NCBI RefSeq assembly: GCF_003634105.1
Contig: NZ_RBIQ01000011.1
Location: 1 to 64,000 of the forward strand
Source of the DNA: Maribacter vaceletii
Lineage (GTDB): Bacteria > Bacteroidota > Bacteroidia > Flavobacteriales > Flavobacteriaceae
Length of the DNA stretch: 64,000 bases
Direction of reading: 5' to 3'
Both the position numbers and the translations under genes were made by a program. Positions 26,621-34,871 of this stretch are shown in pieces (within the stretch, counting starts at the first letter, position 1; every line of letters starts with the position of its first letter). The notes beneath the pieces are model-generated. The model ran no database searches. It saw only the letters and a list, made by a program, of their open reading frames with translations, and was not told where the DNA came from.

Positions 26621-28228
26621 ATGGCAATAGTAATTAATATGCCTCGCCTCAGTGATACAATGGAGGAAGGTACAGTGGCCAAATGGCTTAAGAATGTTGG
26701 AGATAAAGTAGAAGAAGGCGATATCCTAGCAGAAATAGAAACGGATAAAGCTACAATGGAGTTTGAGTCTTTTAACGAAGGTACATTACTTCATATAGGA
26801 ATTGCCGAAGGTGATGGTGCTCCAGTAGATACCTTATTAGCTATTATAGGGGAAGAAGGAGAAGATATTTCTGGGTTATTGAACGGTGGAGGAGAAACAG
26901 AAGTTGCTGCTAAAACTGTTGAGGAGGAAGTTTCTGTAGAAGAGACACCAGCCGCTACATCTACAGAAATTCCTGAAGGAGTTGTAATCGTAAACATGCC
27001 AAGACTTAGCGATACCATGGAAGAAGGTACAGTTGCTTCATGGTTAAAAAATGTTGGAGATAAAGTAGAAGAAGGGGATATCTTAGCAGAGATAGAAACG
27101 GATAAAGCTACTATGGAATTTGAGTCTTTTAATGAAGGAACTCTTTTGCATATCGGCGTTGCCGAAGGAGAAGGTGCTCCAGTAGATACTTTACTTGCTA
27201 TAATTGGCCCAGCAGGGACAAATGTAGATGGTTTATTAAATGGCGCTCCTGTGGCTCCTGCTCCTAAAGCAGAAGCTAAAGAAGAAAAAGCTGTTGCTAA
27301 TAAAGAAGTTGCTCCAGCAAAAGAAACGCAATCTGTAAATGATGGAGGAAGAGTTTTTGCTTCGCCATTAGCTAAAAAAATAGCAAAGGATAAAGGAATT
27401 AACTTAACTGAAGTTAAAGGTTCTGGAGATCAAGGAAGAATAGTTAAAAAAGATGTAGAAGAATTTACTCCTTCTAAATCTACTTCAGTTGCGCCAGCTG
27501 CTGCTGTAACCGCAAGTGCTACTCCTATTATTTTACCAGTAGGAGAAGAAAGCTCTGAAGAAGTTAAAAACTCTTCTATGCGTAAAACTATTGCAAAAGT
27601 TTTAGTAAATTCTAAAACATCTGCACCGCATTTCTATTTAACAATAGAAGTAGACATGGATAATGCGAAAGCATCTAGAGTACAAATAAATAGTTTACCA
27701 GATACAAAAGTTTCTTTTAATGATTTAGTTGTAAAAGCTTGTGCAATGGCATTGCAAAAACATCCACAAGTAAATACTTCATGGAATGGAGATACTACAA
27801 GATATAATAAACATATTAGTGTAGGTGTTGCTGTTGCAGTAGATGAAGGTTTAGTTGTTCCAGTTTTAAAGTTTACAGATCAAATGAGTTTATCTCAAAT
27901 AGGTGCTTCTGTAAAAGAATTGGCAGGTAAAGCAAGAAACAAAAAGTTAACTCCATCAGAAATGGAAGGAAGTACTTTTACGGTTTCTAACTTAGGTATG
28001 TTTGGAATTACAGAATTTACATCTATTATAAATCAACCAAATTCAGCAATTTTATCTGTAGGTGCTATTGTGCAAAAGCCAGTAGTTAAAAACGGAGAAA
28101 TAGTTGTAGGTAATACAATGAAAGTTACTTTGGCTTGTGATCATAGAACCGTAGATGGTGCTGTAGGAGCTCAATTCTTAATGACGTTGAGGTCTTATTT
28201 AGAAAATCCAGTAACTATGTTAGCATAA
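26621..28228 (+). CDS. pdhC: pyruvate dehydrogenase E2, dihydrolipoamide acetyltransferase
   Basis: Core of the PDH complex. Its 535 residues hold two lipoyl domains (about 3-80 and 126-203), each with the lipoylated Lys in ETDKATMEFE, Ala/Pro/Glu-rich linkers, a peripheral-subunit-binding domain (about 245-283, FASPLAKKIAKDKG), and the C-terminal acyltransferase domain ending with the catalytic DHRTVDGAVGAQF. The two lipoyl domains are almost identical in protein but differ at many silent codon positions. It is co-transcribed with pdhA. Confidence 0.95.
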   Translation: MAIVINMPRLSDTMEEGTVAKWLKNVGDKVEEGDILAEIETDKATMEFESFNEGTLLHIGIAEGDGAPVDTLLAIIGEEGEDISGLLNGGGETEVAAKTVEEEVSVEETPAATSTEIPEGVVIVNMPRLSDTMEEGTVASWLKNVGDKVEEGDILAEIETDKATMEFESFNEGTLLHIGVAEGEGAPVDTLLAIIGPAGTNVDGLLNGAPVAPAPKAEAKEEKAVANKEVAPAKETQSVNDGGRVFASPLAKKIAKDKGINLTEVKGSGDQGRIVKKDVEEFTPSKSTSVAPAAAVTASATPIILPVGEESSEEVKNSSMRKTIAKVLVNSKTSAPHFYLTIEVDMDNAKASRVQINSLPDTKVSFNDLVVKACAMALQKHPQVNTSWNGDTTRYNKHISVGVAVAVDEGLVVPVLKFTDQMSLSQIGASVKELAGKARNKKLTPSEMEGSTFTVSNLGMFGITEFTSIINQPNSAILSVGAIVQKPVVKNGEIVVGNTMKVTLACDHRTVDGAVGAQFLMTLRSYLENPVTMLA

Positions 28229-28253
28229 ATTCTGCTAGAATAGAAATTAGTAT

Positions 28254-28288
28254 AAAAAAGCATTCAGATTTATCTGAATGCTTTTTTT
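28254..28288 (+). terminator. terminator of pdhA-pdhC
   Basis: Stem aaaaaagcattcaga with tctgaatgctttttt around a 4-base loop, followed by a T run. It lies 26 bases after the E2 stop. Confidence 0.9.
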
Positions 28289-28313
28289 ATCTTTATTATT
28301 TAAAATAAAAAGT

Positions 28314-29330
28314 ATGTATAGAATTATTAACGTATTCTTTTTAGTTCTTTTTTTTAGTTGTGGTACTACAAAATTAAAAGAAACGAATTCCTCAACTATT
28401 AAAACCAATACGGTTTTAAAAGAAGAAGAAAGTGTAAAAGAGGTAAACGTGTTGCCTATTTCGAATAATATATTTTCTACTTCTGATGATGTTTCAAGAA
28501 TAATGTCTTTTTTAGCTTCAGATGATTTGCAAGGAAGGGATTCTGGAAGTGAAGGCATAGAAAAAGCAGCTGTTTTTATAGAAAAGGAATTTAAAAAAAA
28601 TGGACTAACACCTTATTTTTCGACTTATAGAGATACTATTTCTAATTTTAAAAAACCGGCATTTAATGTTGTAGGTTTAATAGAAGGTAATGATCCAGAG
28701 TTAAAAAAGGAATTTCTTATAATAGGGGCGCATTATGATCATATTGGGCAATTACCTGGGACTACAGATGTAATTGCGAATGGTGCTAATGATAATGCTT
28801 CTGGAACCACAACAGTTATGGAAATTGCTCGTTATTTTGGCAAAACAAAGAAAAATAAACGTAGTATTTTATTTGTTTTATTTACAGCTGAGGAAAAAGG
28901 TTTATTAGGTTCCAAGCATTTGGCTAAAAAGCTAAAACAGGAAAACTTTAATTTATATACCATGTTAAATTATGAAATGGTAGGAGTGCCTTTAATAGGA
29001 AAAGATTACTTAATGTATGTTACTGGTTACGAATCTTCTAATTTGGCAGATATAGGAAATGCCTATGCAAATGAAAAAATAATAGGTTTTTTACCAAAAG
29101 CAAAGGAGTTTGGTTTGTTTAAGAGATCAGATAATTACCCTTTTCATCAAGAATTTAATGTGCCTTCACAAACTTTTTGCACTTTCGATTTTACTAATTT
29201 TAATCATTACCATAATGTAGGAGATGAAAATGAGTTAATGGATTTTGAGCATATGGCAAATATCATAAATAAATCTATTCCAATGATTGAGGCTATTGTG
29301 AATTCTACTACTAAAGAAATAAAATATTAA
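28314..29330 (+). CDS. M28 family metallopeptidase, lipoprotein
   Basis: Predicted two-zinc aminopeptidase, anchored as a lipoprotein. The start chosen is the ATG at 28314, which gives MYRIINVFFLVLFFSC with a lipobox Cys at 16. An upstream in-frame ATG at 28278 lies inside the terminator hairpin and is unlikely. Of 338 residues, the M28 signature residues are visible: GAHYDHIG (His, Asp), ANDNASG (bridging Asp), TAEEKGLLGS (Glu pair) and a late HNVGDE stretch with the last His. The SDR gene begins 1 base after its stop. Confidence 0.88.
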   Translation: MYRIINVFFLVLFFSCGTTKLKETNSSTIKTNTVLKEEESVKEVNVLPISNNIFSTSDDVSRIMSFLASDDLQGRDSGSEGIEKAAVFIEKEFKKNGLTPYFSTYRDTISNFKKPAFNVVGLIEGNDPELKKEFLIIGAHYDHIGQLPGTTDVIANGANDNASGTTTVMEIARYFGKTKKNKRSILFVLFTAEEKGLLGSKHLAKKLKQENFNLYTMLNYEMVGVPLIGKDYLMYVTGYESSNLADIGNAYANEKIIGFLPKAKEFGLFKRSDNYPFHQEFNVPSQTFCTFDFTNFNHYHNVGDENELMDFEHMANIINKSIPMIEAIVNSTTKEIKY

Positions 29331-29331
29331 A

Positions 29332-30012
29332 ATGGCAAATGTTATAATAACAGGAACTAGTCGTGGTATAGGGTTTGAGCTTGCAAAACTTTTTGCAAAT
29401 GATGGGCATAATGTTTTAGCATTATCACGAAATAGTAAATCAATTAATGATTTAAACAATAAACAAATAACTGCCATTCCTTTTGATTTAAATAGAAAAG
29501 AAGATTATACAGTAGTAAAAGAATTCTTAAGTAAAAATTGGAAGACTGTAGATGTTTTAATTAATAATGCAGGAGCTTTATTAAATAGGCCTTTTTTAGA
29601 AATTTCTACAGAGGAATTTATTAATGTATACAAAGTAAATGTTTTTGGTGTTGCAGAAATAACCAAAACAGTACTACCTTTTCTTAAAAAAGAAGGACAT
29701 GTTTTAACTATAAGTTCTATGGGAGGGGTACAAGGGAGTGTTAAGTTTCCAGGTTTATCTGCTTATAGCTCTAGTAAAGGAGCAGTAATTACATTAACAG
29801 AGCTTTGGGCAGAAGAATTTAAAGAAACAGGCCCATCTTTTAATGTTTTAGCATTAGGGGCGGTACAAACAGAAATGCTAGAAGAAGCCTTTCCTGGTTA
29901 TGAAGCACCAACAACAGCTTTAGAAATGGCAAAATACATAAAAGATTTTTCTTTAAATGGACAAAAATTTTACAATGGTAAAATGCTTCAAGTTTCTAAT
30001 AGCACGCCATAG
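29332..30012 (+). CDS. SDR family oxidoreductase
   Basis: Short-chain dehydrogenase/reductase of 226 residues. It has the NAD(P)-binding GTSRGIG at 8-14, the NNAG motif at 78-81, and the catalytic Ser (ISSM, about 128-129), Tyr145 and Lys149 (YSSSK). The substrate is unknown; an NADPH preference is possible from the arginine-containing glycine motif. It is tightly coupled to the upstream M28 peptidase gene, which gives no clear functional clue. Confidence 0.88.
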   Translation: MANVIITGTSRGIGFELAKLFANDGHNVLALSRNSKSINDLNNKQITAIPFDLNRKEDYTVVKEFLSKNWKTVDVLINNAGALLNRPFLEISTEEFINVYKVNVFGVAEITKTVLPFLKKEGHVLTISSMGGVQGSVKFPGLSAYSSSKGAVITLTELWAEEFKETGPSFNVLALGAVQTEMLEEAFPGYEAPTTALEMAKYIKDFSLNGQKFYNGKMLQVSNSTP

Positions 30013-30094
30013 GTATATCCTTTTAAGATTACCTTTACTTTAAATTATGCTAATAATTTAATTTTTAATCTTATTATATATTATTTTTGATATA

Positions 30095-30697
30095 ATGGAA
30101 AGTACACTCGTAAAATATTTGCCAGAGAGGGCTGTAGCCTTGTGTACGGAACTTATCAAGACTAACGAAGTTCATTTAAAAATAGTTAATGAGCGAGTTA
30201 CAAGACATGGGGATTATAGAAGATTATCAAGCGGTCAACATCAAATTACCGTAAATGTTAATCTTAATAAATATCGTTTTTTAATTACACTTGTTCATGA
30301 AATAGCCCATTTGGTTGCTTTTGAGAAATATGGTAGAGCTATTAAACCGCATGGATTAGAGTGGAAAAAAACCTTTCAATATTTAATGTTACCATTTATT
30401 AGGCCTGAAATTTTTCCTTCAGCATTATTGCCATTAATTGCAAAACATTTTAAAAATCCTAAGGCAAGTAGTAGCACAGATGCTAGTTTGTCTATAGCCT
30501 TAAAAAGGTACGATACACAACAATCAGAAAATTCCTACGTTTTTGAAATACCTATTGGAAGTATTTTTAGAATTTATAATGGTAAATTATACAAAAAAGG
30601 AAATAGGAGAGTTAAAAGAATAGAGTGTATTGAGATTGCTACAGGAAGAATGTTTCTTTTTCAGCCCAATGCAGAAGTAGAATTAATAAAAGATTAA
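30095..30697 (+). CDS. SprT-like zinc metallopeptidase domain protein
   Basis: A 200-residue protein of the SprT-like family. It carries the zinc motif HEIAH (68-72) and a likely third ligand, H86 (HGLEW). The C-terminal half lacks the cysteine pairs of the classic SprT zinc ribbon and is predicted to form beta strands. Eukaryotic SPRTN relatives cleave DNA-protein crosslinks; the bacterial role is not established. The next gene begins 1 base after its stop. Confidence 0.82.
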   Translation: MESTLVKYLPERAVALCTELIKTNEVHLKIVNERVTRHGDYRRLSSGQHQITVNVNLNKYRFLITLVHEIAHLVAFEKYGRAIKPHGLEWKKTFQYLMLPFIRPEIFPSALLPLIAKHFKNPKASSSTDASLSIALKRYDTQQSENSYVFEIPIGSIFRIYNGKLYKKGNRRVKRIECIEIATGRMFLFQPNAEVELIKD

Positions 30698-30698
30698 A

Positions 30699-31778
30699 AT
30701 GAATAAGAATTATTATGCCGTATTAATGGCAGGAGGAGTTGGATCTCGTTTTTGGCCTATAAGCACATCAGAATATCCAAAACAATTTCATGATATGTTA
30801 GGTACTGGAACTACGTTAATTCAAAAAACGTTTCAGAGATTAAATAAATTTGTGCCTACAGAAAATATTCTTATTCTAACGAATGCTAGGTATAATGATT
30901 TGGTTTTGGAGCAATTGCCAATGGTTTCTCAAGAGCAAGTGGTTCTGGAGCCTGCTATGCGTAATACTGCACCATGTATTTTATACGCTTCTTTAAAAAT
31001 TCAGAAAATGAACCCTAATGGTGTAATGATTGTTGCGCCAAGTGATCATTGGATAGAAGATGAAGATGCTTTTGCAAAAGATGTTACGGCGTGTTTTGAA
31101 AAATGTGAAAAAGAAGAAGCTCTTTGTACTTTGGGTATTAAACCTAGTTTTCCTAATACTGGATTTGGTTATATAGAGTATAATAAAGAGAGTACTACAG
31201 AAATTAAAGAAGTAAATCAATTTAGAGAAAAACCAGATTACGAAACTGCAAAAGATTTCTTAGCACAGGGGAATTTCTTGTGGAATGCAGGTATTTTTAT
31301 GTGGAGTGTTTCTACTATTGTAAATGCATTTAAGAACTTTCAGCCTAGTCAGTATGCTTTATTTGAAAAAGGTATACCGGTTTATAATACACCTACAGAG
31401 CAGGAGTTTATAAATGAAAATTATCCAAAGGCAGAAAATATATCTATAGATTATGCTATTTTAGAACAATCTAAAGCTATTTATGTTTTACCCGCAACTT
31501 TTGATTGGAATGATCTAGGTACTTGGGGTTCTTTATATGATAAATTAGATAAAGATTCAGAAAACAACGCAGTTGTAAATAGTAAAGTCATAGTAGAAGA
31601 TGCACAAGGAAACATGATCCGCTCTCCAAAAGGGAAAATTGTTGTGGTTGACGGTTTAAATGATTATATTATTGTGGATAAAGAAGAAGTTCTTTTAATT
31701 TACCCAAAAACTAAAGAGCAAGACATTAAAAAGGTTCTTGGTAAAGTTAAAGATACTTACGGCGAAGAGTATGCTTAA
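30699..31778 (+). CDS. manC: mannose-1-phosphate guanylyltransferase
   Basis: Makes GDP-mannose from mannose-1-phosphate and GTP for surface polysaccharides. Its 359 residues have the nucleotidyltransferase signature LMAGGVGSRFWPIS...YPKQF (about 9-29), the VAPSDHWI metal site near 110-117, and FREKPD with NAGIFMW downstream (about 173-205). The C-terminal isomerase domain of bifunctional ManC/AlgA is absent, so only the transferase activity is expected. Confidence 0.92.
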   Translation: MNKNYYAVLMAGGVGSRFWPISTSEYPKQFHDMLGTGTTLIQKTFQRLNKFVPTENILILTNARYNDLVLEQLPMVSQEQVVLEPAMRNTAPCILYASLKIQKMNPNGVMIVAPSDHWIEDEDAFAKDVTACFEKCEKEEALCTLGIKPSFPNTGFGYIEYNKESTTEIKEVNQFREKPDYETAKDFLAQGNFLWNAGIFMWSVSTIVNAFKNFQPSQYALFEKGIPVYNTPTEQEFINENYPKAENISIDYAILEQSKAIYVLPATFDWNDLGTWGSLYDKLDKDSENNAVVNSKVIVEDAQGNMIRSPKGKIVVVDGLNDYIIVDKEEVLLIYPKTKEQDIKKVLGKVKDTYGEEYA

Positions 31779-31784
31779 TTAAGA

Positions 31785-33257
31785 GTGGAAAATTTGGATA
31801 AAGAGAATTTAGAAAACCCAGTAGAAGAGGTTAGCAGTAAGGAAGTAAAAAAAGACTTTCAAGGGCTTTTAGGTAGTGTAAAACAGTTTTTAAGAGAATT
31901 GTTAGATATTCGTCAGAATACAGATTTAGATGCTACCAAAGAAGCTATTATTGCTGATATTCCTTTTAAGGGGCATACTTCTTGGATTCTTATTTGTTCT
32001 ATTTTTATAGCCTCTATTGGTTTAAATGCAAACTCTACAGCTGTTGTAATTGGAGCCATGTTAATATCTCCGCTTATGGGGCCTATTTTAGGTATAGGTA
32101 TGTCTTTAGCAATAAACGACATAGATACATTACGAAGGTCTTTAAAGAATTTTACAGTAATGGTTGTTCTTAGTATACTTACAGCCTATTTATTTTTTGT
32201 TTTATTTCCTTTAAGAGATGAGTCATCAGAGTTATTAGCACGTACTGCTCCGGATATTAGAGATGTTCTTATCGCTTTTTTTGGTGGTTTGGCATTGGTA
32301 ATTGCACGTGCTAAAAAAGGTACCATGGCTTCGGTTATTTTTGGTGTTGCTATTGCTACAGCCTTAATGCCCCCATTGTGTACTGTTGGTTTTGGTTTAG
32401 CAATAAATAATTACCAATATGCTGCTGGTGCAATGTATTTGTTTTGTATAAACACCATTTTTATTGCTTTGGCAACATTTTTAGTATTAAAATTATTGCG
32501 TTTTCCAATGGTACGTTATGTAAATTCTCAAAAGAGAAGGCGTATTGCTAGAATAGCTTCTTTAGTTGCAATTTTAGTAATGATACCTGCAGGTATAACT
32601 TTTTGGGATGCATTACAAGAATCACTTTTTAAGAAACAAGCTCAGAATTTTATTTCTGAAAAAGTAGCGCCATACCAATTCTCTGGCTCAGGTAGGTTTA
32701 TGGAAGATTTTACAGATATTGAGTTTAATGGCGGAAAGGAACCATTTATTGAGTTGGTTTTCATGGGTAATGAAACTATTCCTGATAATGTTATTGCCAC
32801 TTGGAATAAGCAAAAGAACGAAGCTGAAGGGTTCTCAAGATTAAGAGATGCTGAGTTACAAATTATTCAAGGTTCCCAGAGTGAGCAAGGAAACCAATTG
32901 AAGTATGTAGAAGAATTGTATACATCTCAAAAAAATGAACTCTTAGGTAAAGATGAAAAAATTAAGTTATTAGAATCGGAACTAAAAAGACTTAATAAGC
33001 TAAATGCTAAGCAAATTCCTTTTCAGGAGATTAGCGCAGAAGCAGAAACTAACTATGATAATTTGGAGTATTTAGCATTTTCAAATGCAATACGAACAGA
33101 TTTTAAAAAGTTAGATACGGTATCTGTTTTTGAGGCTAAGTGGAAAAGAAATGCTAAAAGAGTTACAATTGTAAAAGAATCAAAAAAACTTCATAATTGG
33201 CTTAAAATACGATTAAAAGATAGTACCATTCTTTTAACCGAAATAATTCAAGATTAA
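31785..33257 (+). CDS. DUF389 family membrane protein
   Basis: A 490-residue membrane protein. The DUF389 core lies at about 60-270, with six or so hydrophobic segments and the conserved STAVVIGAMLISPLMGPILGIG. It is followed by a soluble C-terminal region (280-490) with a likely coiled coil around 380-420. It starts at GTG, 6 bases after the manC stop; no ATG fits better. The family has no proven function. It overlaps the convergent mlaF-like gene by 4 bases. Confidence 0.85.
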   Translation: MENLDKENLENPVEEVSSKEVKKDFQGLLGSVKQFLRELLDIRQNTDLDATKEAIIADIPFKGHTSWILICSIFIASIGLNANSTAVVIGAMLISPLMGPILGIGMSLAINDIDTLRRSLKNFTVMVVLSILTAYLFFVLFPLRDESSELLARTAPDIRDVLIAFFGGLALVIARAKKGTMASVIFGVAIATALMPPLCTVGFGLAINNYQYAAGAMYLFCINTIFIALATFLVLKLLRFPMVRYVNSQKRRRIARIASLVAILVMIPAGITFWDALQESLFKKQAQNFISEKVAPYQFSGSGRFMEDFTDIEFNGGKEPFIELVFMGNETIPDNVIATWNKQKNEAEGFSRLRDAELQIIQGSQSEQGNQLKYVEELYTSQKNELLGKDEKIKLLESELKRLNKLNAKQIPFQEISAEAETNYDNLEYLAFSNAIRTDFKKLDTVSVFEAKWKRNAKRVTIVKESKKLHNWLKIRLKDSTILLTEIIQD

Positions 33258-34021
33258 TTTTTCTCTTCAATATACATTTGCCTTACTTTTTTAAATAAAT
33301 CAGAAGAATAAACAAAATCTGTTACAGCTTTATTATCAGTTTTAAAGATTTCATGTTTAGTGCCTTCCCATTCTTTAAGGCCATTTTTTAAAAATATTAT
33401 TTTTTCCCCAATCTGCATAACAGAGTTCATGTCGTGGGTATTAATAACGGTAGTAATGTTATATTCTTCGGTTATTTCTTTAATAAGATTATCTATAATA
33501 ATAGAAGTTCTAGGGTCTAATCCAGAGTTAGGTTCATCACAGAATAAATATTTAGGATTCATAACTATAGCTCTTGCTATTGCTACTCTCTTTTGCATAC
33601 CTCCAGATATCTCGGAAGGGTATTTATGATGCGCATCAATAAGATTAACTCTTTTTAAAACAATATCTACACGATCCTGCATTTCAGACTTAGACTGTTT
33701 GGTAAACATTTCTAATGGAAACATAACATTACCAGCTACGGTCATAGAATCAAACAATGCGCTACCTTGGAAAACCATTCCCATTTCTTGTCTTAAATTT
33801 CGTTTTTCGTCTGGGGTTAAATCTTTATAAATTTTACCATCATAAGAAATAGAACCTTCTTCTGGCATAAAAAGCCCTAATAAACATTTAAGAAAAACAG
33901 TTTTCCCAGAACCACTTTGTCCAATAATTAGGTTAGTTTTTCCATTTTCAAACTGTGTTTCTACACCTTTTAAAATATGGGTGCCATCAAAAGATTTGTG
34001 AATATTGTTTACGTGTATCAT
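33254..34021 (-). CDS. ABC transporter ATP-binding protein, MlaF-like
   Basis: ATPase of a phospholipid-transport (Mla/Mce-type) importer or exporter. Its 255 residues have Walker A GQSGSGKT (34-41), the signature SGGMQKRVAIARA (about 141-153), Walker B YLFCDEPNSGLDP (about 161-173) and the H-loop NTHD. The start ATG shares one base with the permease stop (TAATG), so the two are translationally coupled. No MCE-domain (MlaD) gene follows it here; the next gene is convergent. Confidence 0.88.
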   Translation of the reverse strand: MIHVNNIHKSFDGTHILKGVETQFENGKTNLIIGQSGSGKTVFLKCLLGLFMPEEGSISYDGKIYKDLTPDEKRNLRQEMGMVFQGSALFDSMTVAGNVMFPLEMFTKQSKSEMQDRVDIVLKRVNLIDAHHKYPSEISGGMQKRVAIARAIVMNPKYLFCDEPNSGLDPRTSIIIDNLIKEITEEYNITTVINTHDMNSVMQIGEKIIFLKNGLKEWEGTKHEIFKTDNKAVTDFVYSSDLFKKVRQMYIEEKN

Positions 34022-34758
34022 TATCCTAAAAGAAGTTGTGTTAGTATATAGTTGATAATGATAATTACAACACTAGTCCAAACAAAGGATGTAGTACTTG
34101 CTTTACCAACTTCTAGAGCGCCGCCTTTCATGTAAAATCCGTGGTAGGATGGTATTGTTGCTAAAACAAAGGCAAATACTATTGTTTTTAAAAAGGAGTA
34201 AGTTATATGAAAAGGAATAAAATCTAATTGTACCCCTTCAATAAAATCTGCACTGGTACTGAAACCTCCAAAAACTCCTGCAAACCAACCTCCAAAAATA
34301 CCCACATACATGGCAATTGCGATTATAAAAGGATATAGCATTAATGCTACAATTTTAGGAAAAACTAAATAATTTAAAGCATTAACACCCATAACCTCCA
34401 AAGCATCAATCTGCTCAGTTACTCGCATGGTTCCTATACTAGAGGTTATATAAGACCCTACTTTACCTGCCATAATTATAGAGCAAAAAGTAGGAGCAAA
34501 TTCTAATATTATAGATTGCCTTGTAGCAAAACCAACTAAATTTTTTGGGATTAATTCACTAGTAATATTTAAAGCTGTTTGTATGGCAACAACACCTCCA
34601 ATAAAGAAAGATATAAATATTAATATACCAAGAGAGCCATAAATAAGTTCGTCAATCTCTTTGAGAATCAGGGACTTCATTATGCTCCATTTGGTAGGTT
34701 TTTTAAAAACCTCCTTAATCATTATTGCATAGCTACCAATTGATGCTAAATAATTCAT
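34021..34758 (-). CDS. MlaE family ABC transporter permease
   Basis: A 245-residue inner-membrane permease with five or so helices and the MlaE family signature around GTMRVTEQIDALEVMGVNALNYLVFPK (about 108-134). It is coupled to the MlaF-like ATPase downstream. The pair probably moves phospholipids between membranes, but the full set of Mla parts is not present in this window. Confidence 0.88.
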   Translation of the reverse strand: MNYLASIGSYAIMIKEVFKKPTKWSIMKSLILKEIDELIYGSLGILIFISFFIGGVVAIQTALNITSELIPKNLVGFATRQSIILEFAPTFCSIIMAGKVGSYITSSIGTMRVTEQIDALEVMGVNALNYLVFPKIVALMLYPFIIAIAMYVGIFGGWFAGVFGGFSTSADFIEGVQLDFIPFHITYSFLKTIVFAFVLATIPSYHGFYMKGGALEVGKASTTSFVWTSVVIIIINYILTQLLLG

Positions 34759-34800
34759 TTAATAAATATAAATTTCTTTATGTAAAAATAACAATAATGA

Positions 34801-34818
34801 CTGTCATTTAACTTGCAT
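34801..34818 (+). promoter_or_regulatory. Pho-box-like direct repeat upstream of pafA
   Basis: CTGTCAT, TTAA, CTTGCAT: two 7-base repeats at an 11-base period. The first copy matches the enterobacterial Pho-box half-site CTGTCAT exactly and the second matches 5 of 7. It ends 53 bases before the start of an alkaline phosphatase, a classic PhoB target. A short palindrome (aatgac-t-gtcatt, 34796-34808) overlaps it. Control by a PhoB-type regulator is inferred. Confidence 0.5.
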
Positions 34819-34871
34819 TTAATTTTTTTGAGAAGGATTTTATTTACTTTTACCTATTCAATTTACAACGT

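Noticed and set aside
28278-28313. Upstream start for the M28 peptidase
   Set aside because: This ATG lies within the terminator hairpin of the previous operon and would destroy the lipoprotein signal layout.
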